A DNA stretch of 61,633 nucleotides from an uncultured Pelagibacteraceae bacterium (GCA_902629935.1 CACOSU010000006.1:1-61633); one strand, 5' to 3'. Counted from the stretch's first letter, positions 43,798-52,224 are shown. Notes: generated by a model from the sequence alone, not told the origin. Translations and numbers: made by a program.

Positions 43798-43988
43798 TGC
43801 AAGAAGAAAAGTCATTAATGAGAAAAATATTTAGACGAGTTTATTGGGAAAACTTATCAACAATATTAATTTTAGTTGGAGTTTTCATGTTACTACAACC
43901 ATTTGCAATGTGGATGTTTACTTATTCTTTTATTGTAATTTTGGTCGGAACAATAGGTTTCGTAATAACTAGCCATTTTCCAGATTAA
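43797..43988 (+). CDS. Small two-helix membrane protein of the ABC operon
   Basis: A 63-residue protein with a basic N-terminus (SLMRKIFRRVYW) and two hydrophobic helices (about 20-40 and 43-58) that ends SHFPD. Its ATG overlaps the permease stop and its stop is 1 bp before the first ATPase gene, so it is almost certainly translated with them. By position it recalls the small membrane protein of rhizobial glycerol ABC systems (GlpU), but I see no clear sequence match. Possible accessory subunit. Confidence 0.7.
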   Translation: MQEEKSLMRKIFRRVYWENLSTILILVGVFMLLQPFAMWMFTYSFIVILVGTIGFVITSHFPD

Positions 43989-43989
43989 T

Positions 43990-45072
43990 ATGTCTCAAAT
44001 TAAAATAACAAATTTACAAAAATCATTTGGTGATTTTACTGCAGTAAAAAATTCTAATTTAACAATTAATGATAAGGAGTTCTTTGTTTTGCTTGGTCCA
44101 TCTGGTTGTGGAAAAACAACAACACTTAGAATGATAGCAGGATTAGAATTACCTACATCTGGTGAAATATATTTAGGAGAAGAAGAAGTTGGGATGTTAA
44201 GAGCTTCTGAAAGAGATATTGCTTTTGTTTTTCAATTATTTGCCCTTTACCCACATATGAATGTAAGAAATAACTTATCATTTCCTTTAAAAATGCAGGG
44301 TTATAAAAGAAGTGAGATCAAGTTACGAGTTGAAGAAGCAGCTAAACTTTTAAGAATTGATCATATTTTAAATTCTAATATTTCCTCTCTTTCGGGTGGA
44401 GATAGACAACGGGTAGCTTTAGGCAGAGCGCTAGTTAGAAGACCAAAAGCATTTTTAATGGATGAACCATTGGGAACTTTAGATGCTGAATTTAGAGAAT
44501 TAATGTGTTTAGAATTAAAAAAACTTCATTTAGATATAGGAGCAACTACAGTTTATGTAACACATGATCAATTAGAGGCAATGTCTTTGGCTGACCGAAT
44601 TGCGGTTATGGATGGTGGTGAAATTTTACAAGCTGATGAGCCTAATATTATATACAATAAACCTAAAACAAAATTCGTAGCCTCATTCATAGGATCTCCA
44701 GGTATGAACTTTTTTGAGATTGATGAAGGAATTTCAAAAGATCAATCTTTCGTAAATATTCAGGGTGCTAAATTTAATATTCCTAAACAACTTGAGGAAT
44801 CAAAAGGAAATAAAAATTTCTTTGGTATACGTCCAGAAAATTTAACTCTTAGTAATGACGGGGGTCTTAAAGGTTTAGTTTATGGAGTGGAGTATTTAGG
44901 ATCAAGAAAAATCATTACGCTTAAAACAAGTTTAGGTGAAATTAAAGTTAAAACAGATATTTCTGTTAATGTTAAATTAAGTGAAAATGTCCAGGTTAAG
45001 CCTTTAAATAATAATATTATTATTTTTGATGGTGAAACAGATAAATCTTTGAACAGTGAGTTTATAAAATAA
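43990..45072 (+). CDS. ABC transporter ATPase 1, MalK/UgpC-like
   Basis: A 360-residue ATPase. Walker A GPSGCGKTT and Walker B AFLMDEP are normal. The signature reads LSGGDRQRVALGRA (Asp where Gln or Glu is usual) and the D-loop region is LGTLDAEFRELM instead of LSSLDAKLR. A C-terminal regulatory domain of about 120 residues follows. It would pair with the second ATPase, as GlpS and GlpT do in rhizobial glycerol uptake. Confidence 0.9.
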   Translation: MSQIKITNLQKSFGDFTAVKNSNLTINDKEFFVLLGPSGCGKTTTLRMIAGLELPTSGEIYLGEEEVGMLRASERDIAFVFQLFALYPHMNVRNNLSFPLKMQGYKRSEIKLRVEEAAKLLRIDHILNSNISSLSGGDRQRVALGRALVRRPKAFLMDEPLGTLDAEFRELMCLELKKLHLDIGATTVYVTHDQLEAMSLADRIAVMDGGEILQADEPNIIYNKPKTKFVASFIGSPGMNFFEIDEGISKDQSFVNIQGAKFNIPKQLEESKGNKNFFGIRPENLTLSNDGGLKGLVYGVEYLGSRKIITLKTSLGEIKVKTDISVNVKLSENVQVKPLNNNIIIFDGETDKSLNSEFIK

Positions 45073-46082
45073 TGGCAAAAGTAGAATTAAAAAAATTATT
45101 TAAAACTTATAATCAAAAAATTAAAGCTTTGGAGGATATAAATCTTACAATTGAAGATGGTCAATTTTTTGTTTTACTAGGTCCATCTGGTGCTGGAAAA
45201 ACTACAACACTTAGATGTATAGCCGGTTTAGAAAAAATTGATTCTGGAGATGTATTATTTAATGATGAAAATATAACTCATGATCAACCTGCTTCAAGAG
45301 ATGTGTCTTTTGTTTTTCAACAATACTCTCTTTATCCTCATTACACTGTTTATGAAAATCTTGCTTTTCCTTTGAGGTCACCAATGAGAAAACTTCCTGA
45401 AGAAGAAATAAAAAATAAGGTAGAGAGAATTGCTGAAATGCTCAAAATTACAAACAAATTAAAAAATAAAGCAACTGAACTTTCAGGTGGAGAAATGCAA
45501 AGAGTAGCTATAGGTAGAGCTCTTGTTCGTGAACCAAATATTTATTTGATGGATGAACCACTTTCTTCATTAGATGCTAAACTTAGAGAGACCCTTCGTG
45601 TTGAATTAAAAAATATACAATTAAATCTAAATGCAACTATTCTATACGTTACACATGATCAAGCTGAAGCCACAACTTTAGCTGATAAAATTGGTGTATT
45701 AAAAGAAGGTAAAATTGTTCAAATAGGAACTCCTGAGGACATTTATGAAAATCCAAATTCTATTTATGTATCTCAAAGATTAGGTTCACCAAAAATAAAT
45801 ATTTTGTCTGGTTCATTGTTCAAGCTAGATAACAACATACCAAAAATTGGACTTAGACCAGAAAATATAGAGTTAGGTAATGGGCCATACGAAGGAAAGG
45901 TTATTTCTATAGAAAATTTAGGTTCAGAAACTGTTGTGGCTATTAATTTTCAAGACAATGAAATATTAGCTTCAATTCAAGGTAGCTATAAATCTTCAAT
46001 TAATGAAAAAATTAATTTTGACATTAATATAAATAAAGTTTTAAAATTTGATAACGGAGATCAAAGAATATATGAGCGTTAA
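45072..46082 (+). CDS. ABC transporter ATPase 2, MalK/UgpC-like
   Basis: A 336-residue ATPase with all canonical motifs: Walker A GPSGAGKTT, LSGGEMQRVAIGRA, LMDEPLSSLDAKLRE and VTHDQAEA. It starts one base into the end of ATPase 1 (TAATG) and overlaps dhaL by 11 bp. Having two different ATPases in one operon suggests a heterodimer of one standard and one divergent subunit. Confidence 0.92.
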   Translation: MAKVELKKLFKTYNQKIKALEDINLTIEDGQFFVLLGPSGAGKTTTLRCIAGLEKIDSGDVLFNDENITHDQPASRDVSFVFQQYSLYPHYTVYENLAFPLRSPMRKLPEEEIKNKVERIAEMLKITNKLKNKATELSGGEMQRVAIGRALVREPNIYLMDEPLSSLDAKLRETLRVELKNIQLNLNATILYVTHDQAEATTLADKIGVLKEGKIVQIGTPEDIYENPNSIYVSQRLGSPKINILSGSLFKLDNNIPKIGLRPENIELGNGPYEGKVISIENLGSETVVAINFQDNEILASIQGSYKSSINEKINFDININKVLKFDNGDQRIYER

Positions 46083-46701
46083 TTTTTTAATTTCTCAGGC
46101 AAAAAATATTCAAATAGTTATTGATGAAAATGCTGCAGAAATTGAGGCACTAGATCAAAATATTGGAGATGGGGATCATATATTCAATGTGCAAAGAGGT
46201 CTTAAATTAGTTGTTGAACTTGAAAAAGATATTAAGGACCTGCCTTTACAAAAAAGTTTAAATATGATTGCTATGAAAGTCTTGTCAGGCATTGGTGGCT
46301 CTTCTGGAGCTTTATTTGGAACTTTCTTTATGTCTATGGCTAAAACACCAGATCTAGATAAAAGTGTAGATTTTAGCAAAGCATGTGAAATGATTATCAC
46401 AGGAATTAATGCAATGAAGGAAAGAGGGAAAGCTGATGTTGGAGAAAAAACTATGATGGATGTGTTAATTCCAGTATCAGAAAAACTTAATGAACTAAAA
46501 AGTGGCAATAAAGATATGAAAAAAGGGTTAAGTGAGATAATAAAAATTGCAGAAGATAGAATGCTAGCTACAAAAGACATGCTTGCTACTAAAGGTAGGG
46601 CTTCTTTTTTAGGAGAACGTGCAAAAGGTCATATAGATCCAGGAGCCCGTTCTTCACAACTTATAATTGACACCATATGTAAATCAGTAATTAATCAATA
46701 G
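46072..46701 (+). CDS. dhaL: Dihydroxyacetone kinase-like subunit DhaL
   Basis: A 209-residue ADP/ATP-binding domain of the DAK family. DQNIGDGDHIFNVQRG holds the Asp ligands for two metals, and GGSSGALFGTFFM and GRASFLGERAKGHIDPGARS complete the site. The start is the ATG at 46072, overlapping ATPase 2; a TTG further upstream in frame is less likely. With DhaK it phosphorylates dihydroxyacetone or a related ketose. No PTS-type DhaM is near, so an ATP-dependent form is likely. Confidence 0.92.
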   Translation: MSVNFLISQAKNIQIVIDENAAEIEALDQNIGDGDHIFNVQRGLKLVVELEKDIKDLPLQKSLNMIAMKVLSGIGGSSGALFGTFFMSMAKTPDLDKSVDFSKACEMIITGINAMKERGKADVGEKTMMDVLIPVSEKLNELKSGNKDMKKGLSEIIKIAEDRMLATKDMLATKGRASFLGERAKGHIDPGARSSQLIIDTICKSVINQ

Positions 46702-46709
46702 GAGGAAAA

Positions 46710-47702
46710 ATGAAAAAATTTATAAATAATGTTGATGATTTTTTAAAAGAAAGTCTTAATGGATTTGGCAAAGCTCATAGTGATATAATTAAAGTACATT
46801 TTGACCCAAATTTTGTTTCTAGAAAATCAAAAACTAAAGAGGGAAAAGTATCTTTAATTTCTGGTGGAGGAAGTGGACATGAGCCGATGCACGGTGGTTT
46901 TGTTGGCCATGGTATGCTAGATGCAGCATGTCCAGGTTTTGTTTTTTCAGCACCTACTCCAGATCAAATGCAAGCAGCTGCTGAACATGTTGATAGTGGT
47001 GCAGGTGTTTTATTTATAGTTAAAAATTACTCTGGAGATATTATGAATTTTCAAATGGGTGCAGAAATGTATTCAGGTAAAAATGATAGTATCATTACTA
47101 ACGACGATGTGGCTGTTGAAGACTCTACGTTTACAACAGGTAGAAGAGGTGTAGCTGCAACAGTTTTGGTTGAAAAGATTGTTGGATCACTTGCTGAGAA
47201 TGGTGGTTCGTTAGAAGAATGTAAAAAACTTGGTGAAAAAGTAAACAAAAACTCTGGAACTATGGGGGTAGCTTTTACCAGTTGCACAGTTCCTGCTGCA
47301 GGCAAACCAACTTTTGATATTGGAAATGATGAAATGGAATTTGGAGTAGGTATACATGGTGAACCAGGAAGAAAGAGAGAGAAAATTCAATCTTCAAAAA
47401 CAATAGTAAATAACATGTTGGAAGCCATACTTGACGATTTAAAGCCACAAAAAAATGAAAAGACACTTCTTTTTGTAAATGGTATGGGTGGAACTCCTCT
47501 CACTGAATTATATTTAGTGTATGATGATGCTTGTGAAATTTTAAAATCAAAAGGAATTGAAATTACAAGAAGTTTAGTTGGTAATTATTGTACATCTCTT
47601 GAAATGCAAGGAGCATCAATAACACTCCTAAAATGTGATGAGGAAATTTTAAAAAATTGGGATGCGCCTGTGCATACAGCTGCAATGAGATGGGGAATGT
47701 AA
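46710..47702 (+). CDS. dhaK: Dihydroxyacetone kinase-like subunit DhaK
   Basis: A 330-residue substrate-binding subunit. GSGHEPMHGGFVG, LFIVKNYSGDIMNF and NDDVAVEDS are conserved; His216 in GIHGEPG would form the covalent link to the keto group of the substrate. An AGGAGG ribosome site lies 5 bases before ATG. The gene order (dhaL before dhaK) with an ABC importer suggests uptake then phosphorylation of dihydroxyacetone, erythrulose or a related short ketose. Confidence 0.93.
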   Translation: MKKFINNVDDFLKESLNGFGKAHSDIIKVHFDPNFVSRKSKTKEGKVSLISGGGSGHEPMHGGFVGHGMLDAACPGFVFSAPTPDQMQAAAEHVDSGAGVLFIVKNYSGDIMNFQMGAEMYSGKNDSIITNDDVAVEDSTFTTGRRGVAATVLVEKIVGSLAENGGSLEECKKLGEKVNKNSGTMGVAFTSCTVPAAGKPTFDIGNDEMEFGVGIHGEPGRKREKIQSSKTIVNNMLEAILDDLKPQKNEKTLLFVNGMGGTPLTELYLVYDDACEILKSKGIEITRSLVGNYCTSLEMQGASITLLKCDEEILKNWDAPVHTAAMRWGM

Positions 47703-47720
47703 ATGTTAATTTACATTTTT
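47696..47720 (+). terminator. Weak hairpin at the end of the dha operon
   Basis: AATGTAAAT (47696-47704) and ATTTACATT (47709-47717) form a 9-bp AT-rich stem with a GTTA loop, then a short T run. It overlaps the dhaK stop. The stem is weak, so efficiency is uncertain. Confidence 0.5.
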
Positions 47721-47757
47721 AATTTATATTCGTATTAAAAAGTCCTTAAACACAAAT

Positions 47758-48723
47758 ATGAGTAATAAAAAAAAAATTTTAATTATCCAACCTATTCATC
47801 ATGCTGGGATAGATTTATTAGAAAAAAATTCAAATTATGAATTTGAGATTGTAAAGAATACAGAAATCAACTTTCTTAAATCTAAAATAAAAGATTGCGA
47901 CGGTGTTACAATTAGAACATCTAAACTTTCTGGAGATATAATCCATGCTGCTAGCAAACTAAAAATTATTTCAAGACACGGAGTTGGCTATGACAATATT
48001 GACCTCAAAAGTTCAAAGGAAAAAAATATTACTCTAGCAATTACAGCCACAGCAAATGCTGTCGCCGTTGCTGAGCATGTAATGTTTATGTTGCTCAGTA
48101 TATCAAAAGGCAAAAATATGTATGACAATACAGTTAAAGAAGGAAATTTTGATGACAGAAATAAACTGCCAAAAACAATAGAAATTTGGAATAAAAATAT
48201 TTTAATTGCTGGTTTTGGTAGAATTGGTCAGGCATTAATAAAAAGGTGTCTTGGTTTTGAGATGAAAGTTTTTGTTTATGACCCCTTTGTATCAAAAGAG
48301 GTCATTGAAAAATTTGGTGGTATTAAAATTGATAATATCAATGAAGTTTGTAAAAATATTGATGCAATCTCACTTCATGTTCCTTTAAATGAAAATACTA
48401 AAAATTTAATTAATTATGAATTACTTAAAACTATGAAAAAAAACTGTATCATAATCAATGCAGCAAGAGGTGGTATTATAAATGAAATTGATTTAGATAG
48501 AGCTTTAAATGAAGATCTAATATTTGGTGCAGGTTTGGATGTATTTGAGGTTGAACCACCTAATTTAGAAAATCCATTACTTAAGAATAACAAAGTATTT
48601 CTAAGCCCCCATACAGCAGCTTTTACGGAAGAATGTATGACTAGAATGGGTATAGAGACTGTACAAAATATTATTGATTTTTTTGATGGAAAGTTAGAAG
48701 AATCAAAAAAAATAAAGTTATAA
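47758..48723 (+). CDS. D-isomer-specific 2-hydroxyacid dehydrogenase
   Basis: A 321-residue NAD-dependent dehydrogenase. SRHGVGYDNIDL, GFGRIGQALIKR (cofactor loop), Arg in INAARGGIINE, and the Glu/His pair in DVFEVEPP and SPHTAAFT are the family motifs. It could oxidise or reduce a 2-hydroxy acid such as phosphoglycerate, glycerate or a lactate-like acid. Without an ACT domain it is not a typical full-length SerA. It follows dhaK with a gap of 55 bp. Confidence 0.88.
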   Translation: MSNKKKILIIQPIHHAGIDLLEKNSNYEFEIVKNTEINFLKSKIKDCDGVTIRTSKLSGDIIHAASKLKIISRHGVGYDNIDLKSSKEKNITLAITATANAVAVAEHVMFMLLSISKGKNMYDNTVKEGNFDDRNKLPKTIEIWNKNILIAGFGRIGQALIKRCLGFEMKVFVYDPFVSKEVIEKFGGIKIDNINEVCKNIDAISLHVPLNENTKNLINYELLKTMKKNCIIINAARGGIINEIDLDRALNEDLIFGAGLDVFEVEPPNLENPLLKNNKVFLSPHTAAFTEECMTRMGIETVQNIIDFFDGKLEESKKIKL

Positions 48724-48724
48724 T

Positions 48725-49225
48725 ATGAGAATAAGTTTTAAAAATTTTGGATTTCTAGAGCTACTAGTTATTAGTTCTGCAATTTTTGTTGTTGCGATGT
48801 TAATATGGACAGCTAGTACGAGACCTGCAGTTGAAGCTAAAGCAAATTTAGTAAAAGAAAATCATAACAAAGTAGTAGATTTAATAAATAATGAAATAAA
48901 TAATTGTGGAAATAATGAAGAAGGAAAGTTTACAGTTTGGGGAGATGCTTGTAATGAAGAGTGGATTGCGGAAAAGGTAGTTAATTATATTAATAATAAT
49001 CTTAAAATTGAAAACCCATTTTCAAATGATAATACAGTAAAAACTGATCCAGATCCAAGAATTAAGGCTGAAGGTAAAGCTGGTCAAGCCGTTGAGATGG
49101 GGGTAATTTTTGTAATGTCTTCAAACTTCTTACCTGATCCAGGTTCAGAATGGATCGTTGGTACTTGCTTTAAATCGCCTTGTGTTGCTGCTGGAAATAA
49201 TGAGTTAACCTCTATTTATAGATAA
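48725..49225 (+). CDS. Pilin-like exported protein
   Basis: A 166-residue protein with one N-terminal hydrophobic helix: FGFLELLVISSAIFVVAMLIW. It recalls type IV pilins (G, then F, an early Glu and a long hydrophobic helix), but the Glu is at +3 after the possible Gly cleavage site, not +5. The rest is soluble with four Cys in two pairs (CGNN/DAC and GTCFKSPC) that could form disulfides. Its ATG is 1 bp after the dehydrogenase stop. It could be a degenerate pseudopilin; function unknown. Confidence 0.6.
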   Translation: MRISFKNFGFLELLVISSAIFVVAMLIWTASTRPAVEAKANLVKENHNKVVDLINNEINNCGNNEEGKFTVWGDACNEEWIAEKVVNYINNNLKIENPFSNDNTVKTDPDPRIKAEGKAGQAVEMGVIFVMSSNFLPDPGSEWIVGTCFKSPCVAAGNNELTSIYR

Positions 49226-50128
49226 TTAATTCTTAAAAATTTCTATTCCACTACTTTTTAAAGTTTGTGTTAAATATTGATAGCCGATTTTAGCGTATTC
49301 AAAAGGATTTGCTTTCGCGGGATCTTGTTCAGCTTCAACTACAAGCCATCCAGAGTAATTTATATTTTTTAATAAATCAAAAATAGGTTTGTAATCAATA
49401 CATCCATCTCCAGGTACAGTAAAAGCACCCTCTAAAAATGCATCTCTAAAACTTAAATCTTCTTTTAAAGTCTTTTCTAAAACATGTTGTCTTATATCTT
49501 TACAGTGAATATGAATAATTCTTTTATAAAAATTTTTTAACATATTAAGGGAATCTCCTTGTGCAAAAAGCATATGACCAGTATCTAAGGTAAGTTTTAC
49601 ACTATCATGTGTATTTTCTAATAATCTAATAGTGTCTTCTTCTGTCTCAATTACGGTTCCCATATGATGATGGTATGCAAGTGGCATTTCCTGATCCTCT
49701 AAATATTTTCCTATTTCAGATATTTTATGATAAAATTTTTTTGCTTCATCTAACTCCATTCTTGGTCTAGAAGACAATTTTTTATTTGGATCTCCTTGAA
49801 TAGAATCAGAAACTTCTGCAAATACCATACAAGGAGAATTACAGTCTTTAAATAATTTTAATTGTTCTTGAATATTATCCTTTTCTTCATCTACAGAATT
49901 TATTCTTAAATTTGCTGGATACCAGCCAGAGCAGAGATTTAATTTAAATTGTTTTAACTTAGGTATTAAATCTTCTGATTTTTTTGGAAATTTTCCACCA
50001 GCTTCAACGCCAATAAATCCTGCTTGGCTTGCTTCTGATAGACATTGTTCTAAAGATGTATCTCCACCTAATTCTGGCATATCATCGTTACTCCAAGCAA
50101 TAGGGGCAATACCTAATTTTACTGACAT
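49226..50128 (-). CDS. iolE: Myo-inosose-2 dehydratase
   Basis: A 300-residue TIM-barrel enzyme that dehydrates 2-keto-myo-inositol (scyllo-inosose) to the diketo compound that IolD opens. GIAPIAWSNDDMPELGGDTSLEQCL, Y-H-H-H in LAYHHHMGTV, DTGHMLFAQ and HIHCKDIRQHV are typical of IolE. It is divergent from iolG by 29 bp; iolD is 13 kb away. The convergent pilin-like gene ends one base away. Confidence 0.92.
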   Translation of the reverse strand: MSVKLGIAPIAWSNDDMPELGGDTSLEQCLSEASQAGFIGVEAGGKFPKKSEDLIPKLKQFKLNLCSGWYPANLRINSVDEEKDNIQEQLKLFKDCNSPCMVFAEVSDSIQGDPNKKLSSRPRMELDEAKKFYHKISEIGKYLEDQEMPLAYHHHMGTVIETEEDTIRLLENTHDSVKLTLDTGHMLFAQGDSLNMLKNFYKRIIHIHCKDIRQHVLEKTLKEDLSFRDAFLEGAFTVPGDGCIDYKPIFDLLKNINYSGWLVVEAEQDPAKANPFEYAKIGYQYLTQTLKSSGIEIFKN

Positions 50129-50136
50129 ATTTTAGT

Positions 50137-50150
50137 CTTATATATATAAG
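50137..50150. promoter_or_regulatory. Palindrome between divergent iolE and iolG
   Basis: CTTATATATATAAG is a perfect 14-bp palindrome in the 29-bp gap between the two start codons. It can serve as a shared operator, or as overlapping -10 boxes for both directions. The core promoters must reach into the coding ends because the gap is so short. Confidence 0.45.
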
Positions 50151-50157
50151 TAAACAT

Positions 50158-51159
50158 ATGAAAAATGTAGCATTAATTGGACTTGGAAGAATTGGTCAAA
50201 TGCATGGTGAAAATTTAGTTTCTCATAAAAGTTTTAATTTAAAATATGTTTTTGATGTAAATAATAAACTAAACAGCAAATTTTCTAGAAAATTTAAAGC
50301 TACTAAAATCAATAATCCTTCTATTGCATTTAAAGATAAAAATATAGATGTTATATTCATCGCATCTAGTACATCAACACATATTAATTTGATTGAAGAA
50401 GCTGTAAAATATAAAAAAGTAATTTTTTGTGAAAAACCTTTAGATTTAAATATTGATAGAGTAAATAAATGCCTAAAAAAAATCAAAAAATTTAATCCTA
50501 AAATACAACTAGGATTTAATAGGAGATATGATCCTGGACATAACTCTTTAAAAAAAGAACTTGAAAAAGGCAGAATAGGTAATTTAGAAAAAATAATAAT
50601 TACCAGTAGAGATCCTGCACCTCCATCAATGAATTACCTAAAAATTTCGGGAGGAATTTTCAGAGATATGATGATTCATGACTTCGACTTAACTAGATTT
50701 TATTTACAAAAAGATGAAATTGAGTCAGTTTTTACAATTGCAAGTAATATTTCTAATAAAAGCTTCAATAAAATTAATGATTATGAGCTTGCTACTTGTA
50801 TTTTAAAATCAAAAAATGGTGTCCAATGTATAATTACAAATTCAAGACATTGTAGCTTTGGTTATGATCAAAGAGTTGAGTTATTTGGTTCAAAAGGAAT
50901 GATTATTTCTGGAAATAAAATACAAAATGAAACAGAAATTTTTACAAAAAAAAATACATCGCAAAAAAAACCATTACTTAATTTTTTTGTTGAAAGATAT
51001 ATTGATGCCTACAAATTACAGTTAGATGAACTAGCTTTATATGCAAACAAAAAAAAGAAACCTATATCAAGCTTTGAGGATGGTAGGCGTGCTCTAATTG
51101 TTGCAAATACAGCTTTAAATTCATTAAAACAAAAAAAACAATTAAAGATAAAATTTTAG
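50158..51159 (+). CDS. iolG: Inositol 2-dehydrogenase
   Basis: A 333-residue Gfo/Idh/MocA enzyme that oxidises myo-inositol to 2-keto-myo-inositol with NAD. GLGRIGQMHGENL is the cofactor loop, CEKPLDLN has the catalytic Lys, and DMMIHDFDLTRF holds Asp and His of the active site. The match to IolG is better than for the other two oxidoreductases in the window. It is divergent from iolE and upstream of the inositol-type transporter. Confidence 0.9.
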   Translation: MKNVALIGLGRIGQMHGENLVSHKSFNLKYVFDVNNKLNSKFSRKFKATKINNPSIAFKDKNIDVIFIASSTSTHINLIEEAVKYKKVIFCEKPLDLNIDRVNKCLKKIKKFNPKIQLGFNRRYDPGHNSLKKELEKGRIGNLEKIIITSRDPAPPSMNYLKISGGIFRDMMIHDFDLTRFYLQKDEIESVFTIASNISNKSFNKINDYELATCILKSKNGVQCIITNSRHCSFGYDQRVELFGSKGMIISGNKIQNETEIFTKKNTSQKKPLLNFFVERYIDAYKLQLDELALYANKKKKPISSFEDGRRALIVANTALNSLKQKKQLKIKF

Positions 51160-51240
51160 ATTCAACTTTTAATTGTATTATATATTATTTGAATATTTTA
51201 GAATTAAAGGTTGTCTTCTTTACAATACACTTTTTTTTAT

Positions 51241-51267
51241 GTTAACTTTCACGCTTTAAAAGTTAAC
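51241..51267. promoter_or_regulatory. Inverted repeat ahead of the inositol-type transporter
   Basis: GTTAACTTT (51241-51249) and AAAGTTAAC (51259-51267) are perfect 9-bp inverted arms with a 9-bp spacer, about 25 bases before the binding-protein ATG. The symmetry and 18-bp centre spacing suit a dimeric repressor site; a 5'-leader hairpin is the other option. No regulator gene is beside it. Confidence 0.5.
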
Positions 51268-51290
51268 TTTTATAAACAAGAGGAAAAATA

Positions 51291-52214
51291 ATGAGAACTA
51301 TATACAAATCAATTTTAGCTTTTGTTGCATGGATTATGCTTTCAGTGTCTGCCTTAGCAGTAGACGTGATTGTTGTATCTCACGGACAAGCTAATGACCC
51401 ATTTTGGTCTGTTGCTAAGAATGGTGTAGATAAAGGATGTGCGGATATGGGAATATCTTGCAAGTACACTGCACCTGGTACATTCGACATGGTTGAAATG
51501 GCTAAATTAATTGACAACGCAGTTTCACAAAAACCAAAAGGTATTGTGATTACTCTTCCAGATGCTGCTGCTTTAGGAAAATCAGTTAAAGCTGCAATTG
51601 CTGCTGGTATTCCAGTAATTTCAATGAACTCTGGTTCGGATGACTTTGCATCACTAGGTATCAGTGCTCACGTTGGACAAACTGAGTTTGAAGCTGGTGT
51701 AGGTGGCGGACAAAAAATGAAAGCTGCTGGTGGAAAAAAAGCACTATGTGTTAACCACGAAGTTGGAAACGTTGCGTTAGACAGAAGATGTGCAGGATTT
51801 AAAAAAGGTTTTGGTGGATCTGTTGATATCTTAGGTACTTCTAATGACCCAACAGAAATACAAAAAGCTGTTGCTGCTAAATTAGGTGGTGGATATGACA
51901 CTATCCTTACTTTAGGTGCTGGTCTTGCAGGAGAAGCTGCTCTTAAAGCTTTAGAATCTGCAGGAAAAGTCGGTAAAGTTAGACTTGGCACATTTGATAT
52001 GTCACCAGATATGTTAAAAGCTGCTGCTGCAGGTAAAGTAGAGTTTTTAATTGACCAACAACAATACCTACAAGGTTACTTACCAATAGCTATCTTTGGT
52101 CAGTATATGAGATATGGAACAATGCCAGCTGGTGTAGTGATGACTGGACCTGGTTTCGTAACTCCTGACAATGCTGCTAAAGTAATTAAGTGGGCAGCTC
52201 AAGGTTATAGATAA
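51291..52214 (+). CDS. ibpA: Sugar/inositol ABC transporter substrate-binding protein
   Basis: A 307-residue periplasmic binding protein of the RbsB/IbpA type with a signal peptide ending near ALAVDV. SHGQANDPFWSVAKNGVDKG and AAIAAGIPVISMNSG are the two-domain hinge patterns of this family. With the permease and ATPase that follow and iolG just upstream, myo-inositol is the likely ligand (Caulobacter IbpA/IatP/IatA precedent). AAGAGG lies before the ATG. A strong hairpin follows the gene. Confidence 0.87.
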   Translation: MRTIYKSILAFVAWIMLSVSALAVDVIVVSHGQANDPFWSVAKNGVDKGCADMGISCKYTAPGTFDMVEMAKLIDNAVSQKPKGIVITLPDAAALGKSVKAAIAAGIPVISMNSGSDDFASLGISAHVGQTEFEAGVGGGQKMKAAGGKKALCVNHEVGNVALDRRCAGFKKGFGGSVDILGTSNDPTEIQKAVAAKLGGGYDTILTLGAGLAGEAALKALESAGKVGKVRLGTFDMSPDMLKAAAAGKVEFLIDQQQYLQGYLPIAIFGQYMRYGTMPAGVVMTGPGFVTPDNAAKVIKWAAQGYR

Positions 52215-52224
52215 AAAATACTTT

